Made by a program: the position numbers and the translations under genes. From the NCBI GenBank assembly GCA_934376955.1, contig CAKRPJ010000059.1, positions 1 to 10,983 on the forward strand: DNA of 10,983 nt. The letters are read 5' to 3'. The DNA is from CAKRPJ01 sp934376955 (GTDB taxonomy: Bacteria > Bacillota > Clostridia > Lachnospirales > Lachnospiraceae). The notes beneath the pieces were generated by a model. That model was not told the DNA's origin. It made no database searches and saw only the letters and a program-made list of their open reading frames with translations. This document shows, piece after piece, positions 1-6,816 of the stretch (position 1 is its first letter; each line of letters begins with the position of its first letter).

Positions 1-10
1 TGGCGTTCAT
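1..10 (-). CDS. 5' end of a minus-strand gene (first codons only)
   Basis: Reading the minus strand, GAGGTGAG (complement of 15-22) is followed six bases after GAGGTG by ATG (complement of 8-10) and the codons AAC GCC, giving M-N-A before the window ends. The ribosome site is as strong as those of the two solute-binding genes in this window, and a consensus promoter sits at the right distance upstream. The product cannot be identified from three codons. The pair of palindromes around its promoter suggests a tightly regulated gene, possibly an autoregulated repressor, but that is inference. Confidence 0.6.
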
Positions 11-25
11 GCTTCTCACCTCGCT

Positions 26-72
26 TTGACAATCACACATTATATTATAGAGAAATAATGTGCGGTTGTCAA
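26..72. promoter_or_regulatory. Palindromic operator 1 over the minus-strand promoter
   Basis: Two 18-bp arms (26-43 and the complement of 55-72) read TTGACAATCACACATTAT and TTGACAACCGCACATTAT, 16/18 identical, separated by 11 bp. The palindrome spans both the -35 and the -10. A second short perfect palindrome, CGGTTGTCAACCG (63-75), covers the -35. I do not recognise the binding protein. Confidence 0.65.
44..72 (-). promoter_or_regulatory. Consensus sigma-A promoter of the minus-strand gene
   Basis: On the minus strand, TTGACA (complement of 67-72) is followed after exactly 17 bases by TATAAT (complement of 44-49), a 12/12 match to the consensus. Transcription should start near position 37, giving a leader of about 27 nt before the ATG at 10. 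Such a strong promoter embedded in an operator-like palindrome suggests repression rather than activation. Confidence 0.8.
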
Positions 73-79
73 CCGTGGA

Positions 80-126
80 ATGACGAACACACATCAAATT
101 GTTTGAAAATAATGTGTGAATGTCAG
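80..126. promoter_or_regulatory. Palindromic operator 2, same geometry as operator 1
   Basis: Arms at 80-97 and the complement of 109-126 read ATGACGAACACACATCAA and CTGACATTCACACATTAT, again 18 bp each with an 11-bp spacer. Aligned without gaps to 26-72 it is identical at 33 of 47 positions. Centre-to-centre distance is 54 bp, about five helical turns, which would suit cooperative binding on one DNA face. It lies upstream of the minus-strand -35. Confidence 0.55.
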
Positions 127-144
127 AAAAGCTGCAAGGCTTTG

Positions 145-175
145 TCCTGTTCCTGCCCACGATTGGGGTACAGGA
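145..175. other. Imperfect hairpin in the uvrB upstream region
   Basis: TCCTGT (145-150) pairs with ACAGGA (170-175), and inside it CCCA (156-159) pairs with TGGG (164-167) around CGAT. There is no T-run on either side, so it is not a usual terminator. The remaining gene-free stretch 127-183 shows nothing else convincing. Confidence 0.3.
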
Positions 176-199
176 TGCTGTCGATGTTCTGTATCCCAC

Positions 200-213
200 A
201 GAACATACGTTTA
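200..213 (+). promoter_or_regulatory. LexA (SOS) box upstream of uvrB
   Basis: AGAACATACGTTTA matches the Gram-positive LexA/DinR box CGAACRNRYGTTYC at 12 of 14 positions, failing only at the two outer bases. It overlaps the -35 of the uvrB promoter. uvrB is an SOS gene in Bacillus subtilis, which agrees with this placing. The GAACAT half is also the right arm of a perfect 9-bp inverted repeat (ATGTTCTGT 184-192, ACAGAACAT 198-206). Confidence 0.75.
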
Positions 214-238
214 CTTTATGCCGCATATATGGTATCAT
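210..238 (+). promoter_or_regulatory. uvrB promoter
   Basis: TTTACT (210-215) and TATCAT (233-238) are separated by 17 bp, matching the sigma-A consensus at 4/6 and 5/6 positions. Start of transcription is expected near 245, leaving a leader of about 60 nt. The -35 lies inside the LexA box, so LexA binding would block RNA polymerase. Confidence 0.65.
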
Positions 239-307
239 ATAAGAGCAGACTACTTATCGTAGGAAAACCAGCCCCGACTTGTTAATAGATGAAAAGAGGA
301 AAAGCTT

Positions 308-2296
308 ATGGACAAATTTATATTACACTCCGAGTATAAACCCACCGGCGACCAGCCGCAGGCGATCGAGGCGCTGGTAAAGGGCTTTAAGGAAGGAAAC
401 CAATTTGAAACCCTGCTGGGAGTTACCGGCTCCGGAAAGACCTTTACCATGGCAAATGTGATCCAGCAGCTTCAGAAGCCCACTCTCATTATCGCCCACA
501 ATAAAACGCTGGCAGCGCAGCTTTACAGCGAGTTCAAGGAATTTTTCCCCGAGAATGCGGTGGAATATTTTGTATCCTACTACGATTATTACCAGCCGGA
601 GGCATACGTGCCCTCTACGGATACTTATATAGAAAAGGATTCGGCGATCAATGACGAGATCGATAAGCTGCGCCATTCCGCAACGGCGGCGCTGTCAGAG
701 CGAAATGATGTTATTATCGTGGCCTCGGTGTCATGTATCTATGGTCTGGGAAGCCCCATCGACTATAAGAACATGGTCGTTTCTTTGCGTCCCGGGATGG
801 AAAAAGACCGGGATGAAGTAATCCATAAGCTGATCGATATCCAGTACACGAGAAACGAAATGGATTTTAAACGAGGCTCATTCCGCGTAAGAGGAGATGT
901 GCTGGAGGTATTTCCGGCTTACTCCGGACGCGAGGCATATCGGATCGAATTTTTTGGTGACGAGGTGGATCGTATCACGGAGATCGACTCCGTGACCGGT
1001 GAGATAAGGGCGCAGTTAGGACATGTGGCAATCTTTCCGGCGTCCCACTATGTTGTGCCGAAGGAGAAGATGCTTAAGGCAACAGAAAATATCTTAGCAG
1101 AGATGAAGGAGCAGGTGGCTGATTTTAAGAGCCGGGATAAGCTTCTTGAGGCTCAGCGAATTGCGGAAAGAACAAATTTTGATGTGGAAATGATGCGGGA
1201 AACCGGTTTCTGCTCCGGGATAGAAAACTATTCCCGCCATCTGACCTTTGGCAGACCCGGAGAGCCTCCGTGTACGCTTCTTGATTATTTCCCGGAGGAT
1301 TTTCTTATTATGATCGACGAGTCCCATATTACGCTTCCTCAGATCCGGGGCATGTATTTTGGTGACCGTTCACGAAAAAAAACACTGGTGGATTATGGAT
1401 TCCGTCTTCCCTCGGCGCTGGATAACCGTCCGCTGAACTTTGAAGAATTTGAGAGTCATATCAATCAGATGATGTTTGTGTCGGCAACACCATCTGTATA
1501 CGAGGCAGAGCACGAGCTTTTAAGAGCGGAACAGATCATCCGTCCGACCGGGCTTCTCGATCCTGAGATCGATGTAAGGCCGGTTGAAGGGCAGATCGAT
1601 GATCTTGTGGGTGAGATCAATAAAGAAATAGAAAAACACAATAAGATACTGATCACCACATTGACAAAAAGAATGGCAGAAGATCTCACAGACTATATAC
1701 GTGAGGCCGGAATTCGTGTAAAATATCTTCATTCCGATATAGATACGTTAGAGAGAGCGGAGATCATCCGCGACATGCGCATGGATGTTTTTGATGTATT
1801 GGTGGGGATCAACCTTTTAAGAGAGGGCTTAGATATCCCGGAGATCTCACTGGTAGCTATTCTTGATGCGGATAAGGAGGGCTTTCTCCGGTCGGAGACA
1901 TCCCTGATCCAGACGATCGGCCGTGCTGCACGAAATGCGGAGGGGCATGTGATCATGTATGCAGATTCGATCACGGATTCCATGCGTGCAGCGATCGATG
2001 AAACGAACCGCCGCCGTGAGCTCCAGCAAAAATATAATGAAGAACATGGAATCACGCCGCAGACGATAAAAAAGGCAGTCCGTGATCTGATCTCGATCTC
2101 CAAGGCGGTATCGACGGATGCTTCGGAAATGGAAAAGGATCCGGAGTCCATGAGTGCTAAGGAACTCGATAAGCTTATAAAGGAGCTTACAAAGAAGATG
2201 CGTCAGGCGGCAGCGGAATTAAACTTTGAGGAGGCGGCAAGACTTCGCGACAGGATGAAGGAAATAAAACAGATGCTTTTAGATTTGGAAAAATAA
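308..2296 (+). CDS. uvrB: UvrABC excinuclease subunit B
   Basis: UvrB is the damage-verifying helicase-like subunit of nucleotide excision repair. It is loaded on DNA by UvrA and then recruits the UvrC nuclease. The 662-residue length fits full-size bacterial UvrB. Visible motifs are Walker A GVTGSGKT (38-45, catalytic Lys44), the damage-probing beta-hairpin with the tyrosine cluster YYDYYQPEAYVP (about 91-102), the DESH box (337-340), helicase motifs GINLLREGLDIPE and QTIGRAARN in the second RecA-like half, and a C-terminal UVR motif (LNFEEAARLRDRMKEIK) that contacts UvrC. The ATG at 308 follows a GAGGAAAAG ribosome site. The LexA box and promoter just upstream predict SOS induction. Unlike in many Firmicutes, uvrA does not follow; feoA does. 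Identification is very secure. Confidence 0.98.
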   Translation: MDKFILHSEYKPTGDQPQAIEALVKGFKEGNQFETLLGVTGSGKTFTMANVIQQLQKPTLIIAHNKTLAAQLYSEFKEFFPENAVEYFVSYYDYYQPEAYVPSTDTYIEKDSAINDEIDKLRHSATAALSERNDVIIVASVSCIYGLGSPIDYKNMVVSLRPGMEKDRDEVIHKLIDIQYTRNEMDFKRGSFRVRGDVLEVFPAYSGREAYRIEFFGDEVDRITEIDSVTGEIRAQLGHVAIFPASHYVVPKEKMLKATENILAEMKEQVADFKSRDKLLEAQRIAERTNFDVEMMRETGFCSGIENYSRHLTFGRPGEPPCTLLDYFPEDFLIMIDESHITLPQIRGMYFGDRSRKKTLVDYGFRLPSALDNRPLNFEEFESHINQMMFVSATPSVYEAEHELLRAEQIIRPTGLLDPEIDVRPVEGQIDDLVGEINKEIEKHNKILITTLTKRMAEDLTDYIREAGIRVKYLHSDIDTLERAEIIRDMRMDVFDVLVGINLLREGLDIPEISLVAILDADKEGFLRSETSLIQTIGRAARNAEGHVIMYADSITDSMRAAIDETNRRRELQQKYNEEHGITPQTIKKAVRDLISISKAVSTDASEMEKDPESMSAKELDKLIKELTKKMRQAAAELNFEEAARLRDRMKEIKQMLLDLEK

Positions 2297-2303
2297 CAGG
2301 ATG

Positions 2304-2326
2304 TTATTGACAATCATTATCAATAA
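2304..2326. promoter_or_regulatory. Fur box
   Basis: TGACAATCATTATCA (2308-2322) matches the Bacillus-type 7-1-7 Fur box TGATAATNATTATCA at 13 of 14 defined positions. The palindrome extends to 11-bp arms (2304-2314 and 2316-2326) with the same single mismatch. It covers the -35 of the feoA promoter. Fur with bound Fe(II) should repress feoAB when iron is plentiful. Confidence 0.9.
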
Positions 2327-2335
2327 GACTACAAT
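2307..2335 (+). promoter_or_regulatory. feoA promoter
   Basis: TTGACA (2307-2312) and TACAAT (2330-2335) are separated by exactly 17 bp, 11/12 to the sigma-A consensus. Transcription should begin near 2342, giving a leader of about 40 nt. The single base that breaks the Fur palindrome (C2311) is the base that completes the -35 hexamer. Confidence 0.85.
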
Positions 2336-2381
2336 AATGCCGAAGCAAAACTGCTTTAGTAATTTGCAGAGGTAGAATTGT

Positions 2382-2621
2382 ATGAAATTGTATGATGGAA
2401 AGATCGGACACACATATCAGGTAGATTCTGTCACGGTCGATGAGGCGATCACAAGACGTCTGGAAGCCCTTGGTGTGAATGAAAAAACACCGGTGTGCAT
2501 ATTAAATAAAAAAAAGAGCGGAACTGTGATTATCAAAGTCCGCGGAACACGTCTGGCTCTCGGGAGAAAGATCACCGGGGGAATTGAGATCGAGGAGGCG
2601 CCGTTAAATGAAAGCAGATAA
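2382..2621 (+). CDS. feoA: Ferrous iron transport protein A (FeoA)
   Basis: FeoA is a small cytoplasmic SH3-like protein that assists the FeoB iron permease; its exact mechanism is still debated. The 79 residues are the usual family length. The typical FeoA endings are visible: a mid-protein glycine turn before the hydrophobic strand (SGTVIIKVRGTRLALGRKI), then GGIEIEE. The ATG has an AGAGG ribosome site (2368-2372) nine bases upstream. The last 14 bp overlap the start of feoB, and the feoB ribosome site GAGGAGG (2592-2598) lies inside feoA, so translation is likely coupled. A Fur box and promoter directly upstream support an iron-regulated role. The sequence is rather divergent, but context settles the call. 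Confidence 0.93.
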   Translation: MKLYDGKIGHTYQVDSVTVDEAITRRLEALGVNEKTPVCILNKKKSGTVIIKVRGTRLALGRKITGGIEIEEAPLNESR

Positions 2622-4611
2622 AGAAAAAGACATAACCGTATGCTTTGTCGGAAATCCCAACTGTGGTAAAACGACTCTCTTTAACGCTTTTACCGGAGCT
2701 AAGCTCAAGGTAGCCAACTGGCCCGGCGTTACCGTTGAGAGGATGGAGGGAGAAACAAGCTACAAGGGAAGAAAGATCCATGTTATTGATACCCCCGGTA
2801 TCTACAGCCTTACATCCTATACGATGGAGGAGCTGGTAACAAGGCGCTGCATTGAGGAGGATAATGTAGATGTCATAATAAACGTGCTGGATGCCTCCTC
2901 ACTGGAAAGAAATCTGTACCTCACCCTTCAGCTTCTGGAGCTGAAGAAGCCGGTCATTCTTGCCCTGAATATGATGGATATCGTAGAAGAAAGAGGAATG
3001 GAGATCGACCTGCACCGTCTGCCTGAGATGCTAGGAAATATTCCGGTAGTCCCGGTTTCGGCAAGAAAAAGGACAGGTCTGGATGTTCTGATGCATGCCG
3101 TCGTCCATCACTATGAGGAGGAGCCGCAGGGAGTGGTGGTTCGTTATACCCGGTCTGTGGAGGAGAAGATCCAGAGGATCGAGGATATCCTCCGTTCTGA
3201 TTATCCGGAGCTGACAAATCTCCGCTGGCATGCGATCAAGCTGCTGGAGTGTGATAAAGAGGTGATGAAGGATCATCCGGTGGATGTTTCGGGTGTAATA
3301 ACAGAAAGCTATGAAAAGCAGATCATAAATGAAAAATATGATTATGTGGAGGAAATAATAAAAGAGTGCCTTTTCAACAAAGAGGAAAAATCGGCTCTTA
3401 CAGATAAGGTCGATCGGGTACTGACTCATCCGTTCTGGGGTATTCCTGTATTTTTCGGAATCATGGCCCTTGTATTTTTCCTGACCTTTACCGTCGGGGA
3501 CTTCCTGAAGGGATACTTTGAGCAGGCTCTTGGGGTCCTTTCCCACTATGTTGTTGCCGGCATGCAGGCCGCGGGAATATCCCAGTGGCTCATCTCCCTT
3601 GTCGCAGATGGCATTCTGGCGGGGGTTGGCGGTATCCTCACATTCCTTCCGAATATTTTTATCCTGTTTTTGGCCCTCGCCTTCCTTGAGGACAGCGGCT
3701 ATATGGCAAGGGTCGCTTATGTGATGAATGAAACCATGAGTATGGTAGGACTTTCCGGGAAAGCCTTTCTTCCCATGCTTCTTGGCTTTGGCTGTACGGT
3801 TCCTGCTGTTATGGCATCGAGAGCGCTGGAAAGCCGGAAGGACAGATTGAAAACGATCCTGATCACCCCGTTTATGTCCTGCTCGGCCAGACTTCCGATC
3901 TATGTGCTCTTTGCTGAGCTATTTTTCCCGGACTCTGCTATGCTCGTTGCATATTCGCTGTATCTGGTGGGTGTTCTTATGGCGATCGTGATCGCTCTGA
4001 TCGTGCATAAGATGACGGCTCATGGTGAATATGAAAATGCACTTCTGATCGAGCTGCCGGAGTATAAAACTCCGAATGCGAGGACGGTAGCAATATATGT
4101 ATGGGAGAAGGTCAAGGATTATCTGACAAAAGCAGGCACAACGATCTTTCTTGCCTCGATCGTATTGTGGTTCGTCCTCAATATGGGAGGAACCGGCTTT
4201 GTCACAGACGTTTCCCAGAGCTTTGCAGCAAAATTCGGACATGCACTTGTTCCGGTGCTGGCACCGGCAGGTCTGGGAAGCTGGCAGACTGCTGTTGCAC
4301 TGATTTCCGGGATCTCGGCCAAAGAGGTCGTGGTCTCCAGCTTCTCGGTTCTTTACGGGATCAACAATATTAACTCTCCGGCCGGTATGGCACAGCTGGC
4401 AGGAGCACTGTCCGCACAGGGCTTTGGGCCGGTCAATGCGTATGCGTTGATGATATTCTGCCTTCTTTATACGCCGTGTGTGGCCGCAATCGGTACGATT
4501 AAAAAAGAAACAGGCTCATTAAGATGGACAATGGGTATGGCAGTATTCCAGATCCTGCTGGCCTGGGTATCGGCGGTGATCGTATACCAGGTGGGAAGCA
4601 GACTGTTCTGA
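2608..4611 (+). CDS. feoB: Ferrous iron permease FeoB
   Basis: FeoB is the inner-membrane Fe(II) transporter, with a GTPase domain that controls transport. The N-terminal G domain shows G1 GNPNCGKTT (15-23), the G2 threonine in WPGVT (Thr42), G3 DTPG (61-64), G4 NMMD (121-124) and G5 near VSARK. A helical regulatory domain (about 175-265) follows, then a polytopic membrane region. The two gate repeats carry conserved cysteines: GFGCTVPAVMASR and FMSCSARLPIY in the first half, ISAKEVVVSSF and YTPCVAAIGTIKKE in the second. The length of 667 is on the short side, and the protein ends at VYQVGSRLF with no cysteine-rich FeoC-like tail. No feoC gene is seen. It overlaps feoA by 14 bp, and only 37 bp separate it from the exporter genes downstream, with no terminator. 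Confidence 0.97.
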   Translation: MKADKEKDITVCFVGNPNCGKTTLFNAFTGAKLKVANWPGVTVERMEGETSYKGRKIHVIDTPGIYSLTSYTMEELVTRRCIEEDNVDVIINVLDASSLERNLYLTLQLLELKKPVILALNMMDIVEERGMEIDLHRLPEMLGNIPVVPVSARKRTGLDVLMHAVVHHYEEEPQGVVVRYTRSVEEKIQRIEDILRSDYPELTNLRWHAIKLLECDKEVMKDHPVDVSGVITESYEKQIINEKYDYVEEIIKECLFNKEEKSALTDKVDRVLTHPFWGIPVFFGIMALVFFLTFTVGDFLKGYFEQALGVLSHYVVAGMQAAGISQWLISLVADGILAGVGGILTFLPNIFILFLALAFLEDSGYMARVAYVMNETMSMVGLSGKAFLPMLLGFGCTVPAVMASRALESRKDRLKTILITPFMSCSARLPIYVLFAELFFPDSAMLVAYSLYLVGVLMAIVIALIVHKMTAHGEYENALLIELPEYKTPNARTVAIYVWEKVKDYLTKAGTTIFLASIVLWFVLNMGGTGFVTDVSQSFAAKFGHALVPVLAPAGLGSWQTAVALISGISAKEVVVSSFSVLYGINNINSPAGMAQLAGALSAQGFGPVNAYALMIFCLLYTPCVAAIGTIKKETGSLRWTMGMAVFQILLAWVSAVIVYQVGSRLF

Positions 4612-4648
4612 TCCCGTTAGTCCGGCAAACATTTTGGGGGATTTAGAA

Positions 4649-5422
4649 ATGGAGGAAAAACTTCTTCTGGAATCGGTCGTTCTTGCCGGAGAGATCATGC
4701 TCGCCAGCGGAGCAGAGGTATTTCGCGTTGAGGAGACAATGCAATACATGCTCCGGAGATCAAAATATGAAACAAAAGAAGCGATCGTGCTCGCAACCGG
4801 TATCTTTGCGACCTTGGATGCTGCGGGAAAGAAGCCGCTTACGATCGTAAAGAGGATCCACGTCCGAAGTACGAATGTGAACCGGATCTGCAGGGTCAAT
4901 GATCTTTCCAGACGCTTCTGTCATGAGGAGATCGATGTGGAAACGGTATATAAGGAGCTTAAGAAGGTCGAAAAGGAAATCCTGTATTCCGCAAAAATGA
5001 AAGCTCTGGGCACGATCGGGGTTTCAGCCAGCTTCAGCTTTATATACGGAGGAAAGCCGGTGGATCTTCTTGCCTCCGGTCTTACCGGGGTTTTTCTGGC
5101 AATCGCCAATTGGCTGGTTTCCCGGGTACGCATAAATGATTTCTGCAGCAGTGCATTCTGCTCCTTTGTTGTGGCATTTTCGGCAATGTTTATCCAAAGA
5201 TGGATCCTGCCGACCTCCAGCGCAGATGTCATGATCATAAGCACAATCATGAATCTGGTTCCCGGTGTGTGCTTTACAACAGCAATCCGGGATACCCTGA
5301 ATGGTGATTACGGATCAGGAACGGCAAGGATCACAGAAGCGATCGTAGTTGCCCTTGCAGTTGCGGCAGGAGTCGGCGTCGGAATGGTTTGTTTCCGCGC
5401 TTTTAATGGAGGAAGTCTATGA
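4649..5422 (+). CDS. Threonine/serine exporter family protein, large half (DUF1212, YjjP-like)
   Basis: This is the N-terminal half of a split ThrE-type exporter. Related proteins export threonine and serine in Corynebacterium, and E. coli YjjP with YjjB has been linked to succinate export, so the substrate cannot be named here. The start shows the family pattern LLLESVVLAGEIMLASGAEV followed by FRVEETM (from residue 5), then a soluble region and about five hydrophobic segments in the second half. The family signature LVPGVCFTTAIRDTLNGDYGSG lies near residues 206-227. I chose ATG 4649, which has GGGGG (4636-4640) eight bases upstream. A TTG at 4634 would add five residues and lies on that ribosome site. 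Its stop overlaps the next ATG by four bases (ATGA). It probably shares the feoAB transcript. Confidence 0.85.
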   Translation: MEEKLLLESVVLAGEIMLASGAEVFRVEETMQYMLRRSKYETKEAIVLATGIFATLDAAGKKPLTIVKRIHVRSTNVNRICRVNDLSRRFCHEEIDVETVYKELKKVEKEILYSAKMKALGTIGVSASFSFIYGGKPVDLLASGLTGVFLAIANWLVSRVRINDFCSSAFCSFVVAFSAMFIQRWILPTSSADVMIISTIMNLVPGVCFTTAIRDTLNGDYGSGTARITEAIVVALAVAAGVGVGMVCFRAFNGGSL

Positions 5423-5865
5423 TAATACAGATTATAAGTGCATTTTCGGCCGTATTTATGTTTACCATGCTTCTTGAGATCCCCAGAAAATATGTCGTAT
5501 ATGCGTCTGCTTCAGGAGCCATCGGCTGGTGGGTCTATCTGATCGTTCAGGAGAAAGAAGATTCCTCCATGCTGGCAGCATTCTTCTCCACGCTGGTAGT
5601 GGCTTTTTTAAGTCATATCCTTGCACGGATCAAGAAGGCGCCGGTAACGGTATTTCTGGTATCAGGAACGCTTCCGGCAGTTCCGGGAGCGGCCATCTAC
5701 CGAAGTGTATATTTTCTCCTTCATGATGAGCAGGTGCAGGCGATCCATTACCTCAGTGAAACGATCCTGATCGCCGGAGGGATCGCCATGGCGATCTCGA
5801 TCATGGATTCCCTGTTTCGCCTTATTGCGATATATGACCGGAGGAATCTAAAGGCCAGATCGTAA
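5419..5865 (+). CDS. Threonine/serine exporter family protein, small half (DUF3815, YjjB-like)
   Basis: This is the partner membrane subunit of the preceding gene; the two correspond to one fused ThrE protein in actinobacteria. At 148 residues it is close to E. coli YjjB in length. It is almost wholly hydrophobic, with about four to five membrane segments, and carries the family motif PAVPGAAIYRSVYFLL in the middle (about residues 93-108). The ATG overlaps the upstream stop as ATGA and has a strong GGAGGAAG site (5408-5415), so the two halves should be made in step. The last 44 bp overlap, tail to tail, the end of the minus-strand gene at 5822, and no terminator is visible between them. Confidence 0.82.
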   Translation: MIIQIISAFSAVFMFTMLLEIPRKYVVYASASGAIGWWVYLIVQEKEDSSMLAAFFSTLVVAFLSHILARIKKAPVTVFLVSGTLPAVPGAAIYRSVYFLLHDEQVQAIHYLSETILIAGGIAMAISIMDSLFRLIAIYDRRNLKARS

Positions 5866-6733
5866 ATGCTTCTTCTGCCCGGCTGAAGATATAGATAAAA
5901 TCAGAGAGAACCTCCTCCTCAGATACGACCTCACGGTTAATATCGGCCACCATCTGAGAGAGAGCATCATAATCATATAATTTCTTGTCCGCCATAATGA
6001 GGACTTCGTGGATACTGGAAGGAAAGATGATCACATCACTTTCCCAACGGTCTGCGAAGTCCTTTATTATATTTTCATATAGCATACAGGCAGCCCCACA
6101 GGTGCCGGAGCTGTTTGTGAGAACGTAAAGAGGGCACGTATTTGGAGTAACAAAGCCGGGATGGGAGTTGTGAAAGAGAAGTTCTTCAAGAGGAGTAAGC
6201 CGCGGCGGAAAGAGGGAAGGCATGTTTTGTATGGCAATTTTAAAGAGATCTTCCGGCGAAAGCTGCCAGCTCTCGGAGAGGGAGGCCGGTAAAAGGGCAG
6301 TCACGGTGCTGTCAGGATCGGAATCCAGCTTGAGGAAGAAAACAATAGCGAGATCGAGAAAGGGGATCCACGGAACAGTATCGAGAAGCAAGCGGTTTCG
6401 CTCCTTTGAGATCAGCCGGAAGGCGATCCGGTCTTTTATTGTTTCCGGATCCTTTGGATCAAGACAGGTGACCGGGGTAAACGGCGGTGTGCGGTCAAGA
6501 CAGGAGATCACCGATCCGGCGATCGTATCCAATGGTATTCCTGACAGGTGTTCCTTATAGAGCGGTTCCAGATAGACCACAGGAGATACGGGACATCCGG
6601 GACTCGTCAGGATAAGGGCGTCATGGAAAACGCTGTTGTTCTTTTTCATGGTCTCACGAACCGGGAGAAGCTTATTATTTGCTCCGGAAATAAGTCTAAG
6701 GGTAAGTTCAGAACAAAATTCAGAATAGGTCAT
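5822..6733 (-). CDS. DUF5688-like protein of unknown function
   Basis: This is a 303-residue soluble protein with no signal peptide or membrane segment. It resembles the DUF5688 group common in Lachnospiraceae and relatives, whose role is unknown to me. Features that fit are LYVLTN (202-207), a GAACMLYENII helix after it, the motif IIFPSSIHEVLIM (235-247), and the C-terminal NREVVSEEEVLSDFIYIF (266-283). The N-terminus is variable. The ATG (complement of 6731-6733) has a GGAGG site (complement of 6741-6745). It stands alone on the minus strand with its own promoter (6817-6845) and a leader containing a short hairpin. Its last 14 codons overlap the end of the exporter gene. The family call is from remembered motif pattern and is moderately sure; no function should be assumed. 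Confidence 0.72.
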   Translation of the reverse strand: MTYSEFCSELTLRLISGANNKLLPVRETMKKNNSVFHDALILTSPGCPVSPVVYLEPLYKEHLSGIPLDTIAGSVISCLDRTPPFTPVTCLDPKDPETIKDRIAFRLISKERNRLLLDTVPWIPFLDLAIVFFLKLDSDPDSTVTALLPASLSESWQLSPEDLFKIAIQNMPSLFPPRLTPLEELLFHNSHPGFVTPNTCPLYVLTNSSGTCGAACMLYENIIKDFADRWESDVIIFPSSIHEVLIMADKKLYDYDALSQMVADINREVVSEEEVLSDFIYIFSRAEEAFTIWPLDSSGHISQ

Positions 6734-6782
6734 CAGAATACCTCCGAGAAATGATTATTATATTTTTTTAGAAGGGACAGAC

Positions 6783-6798
6783 CCTGCAAAAAAGCAGG
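6783..6798 (-). other. Hairpin in the DUF5688-like gene leader
   Basis: CCTGC (6783-6787) and GCAGG (6794-6798) form a perfect 5-bp stem with a loop of six A (six U in the minus-strand transcript). It lies about 12 nt into the predicted leader. The bases after it on the minus strand (GGGTCTGTCCC) resemble the stem word of the two terminators in this window, but no complete terminator is formed. Confidence 0.35.
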
Positions 6799-6816
6799 AA
6801 AAGAAATGGTGAATTT

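Noticed and set aside
36..62. NrdR-type box in CACATTAT...ATAATGTG
   Set aside because: The NrdR box is a compact 16-bp palindrome usually paired at about 31-32 bp. Here the arms are 18 bp with an 11-bp spacer and include TTGACA.
58..285. 75-codon plus-strand frame rich in cysteine
   Set aside because: It has no ribosome site, runs through the twin operators, the LexA box and the uvrB promoter, and resembles no family.
1729..2151. 140-codon minus-strand frame within uvrB
   Set aside because: It is a shadow of the uvrB helicase region without start signals.
3031..3546. 171-codon minus-strand frame within feoB
   Set aside because: It is antisense to a well-conserved feoB region, has no ribosome site or promoter, and its composition follows the complementary codons.
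4634..4648. TTG start five codons upstream for the YjjP-like gene
   Set aside because: It lies on the GGGGG run that best serves as ribosome site for the ATG at 4649, and family members start near MEEKLL.
6774..6784. GGGACAGACCC as a terminator or third repeat copy
   Set aside because: It resembles the stem word of the two terminators, but it has only a 3-bp self-pair and no suitable T-run, so it was not called.
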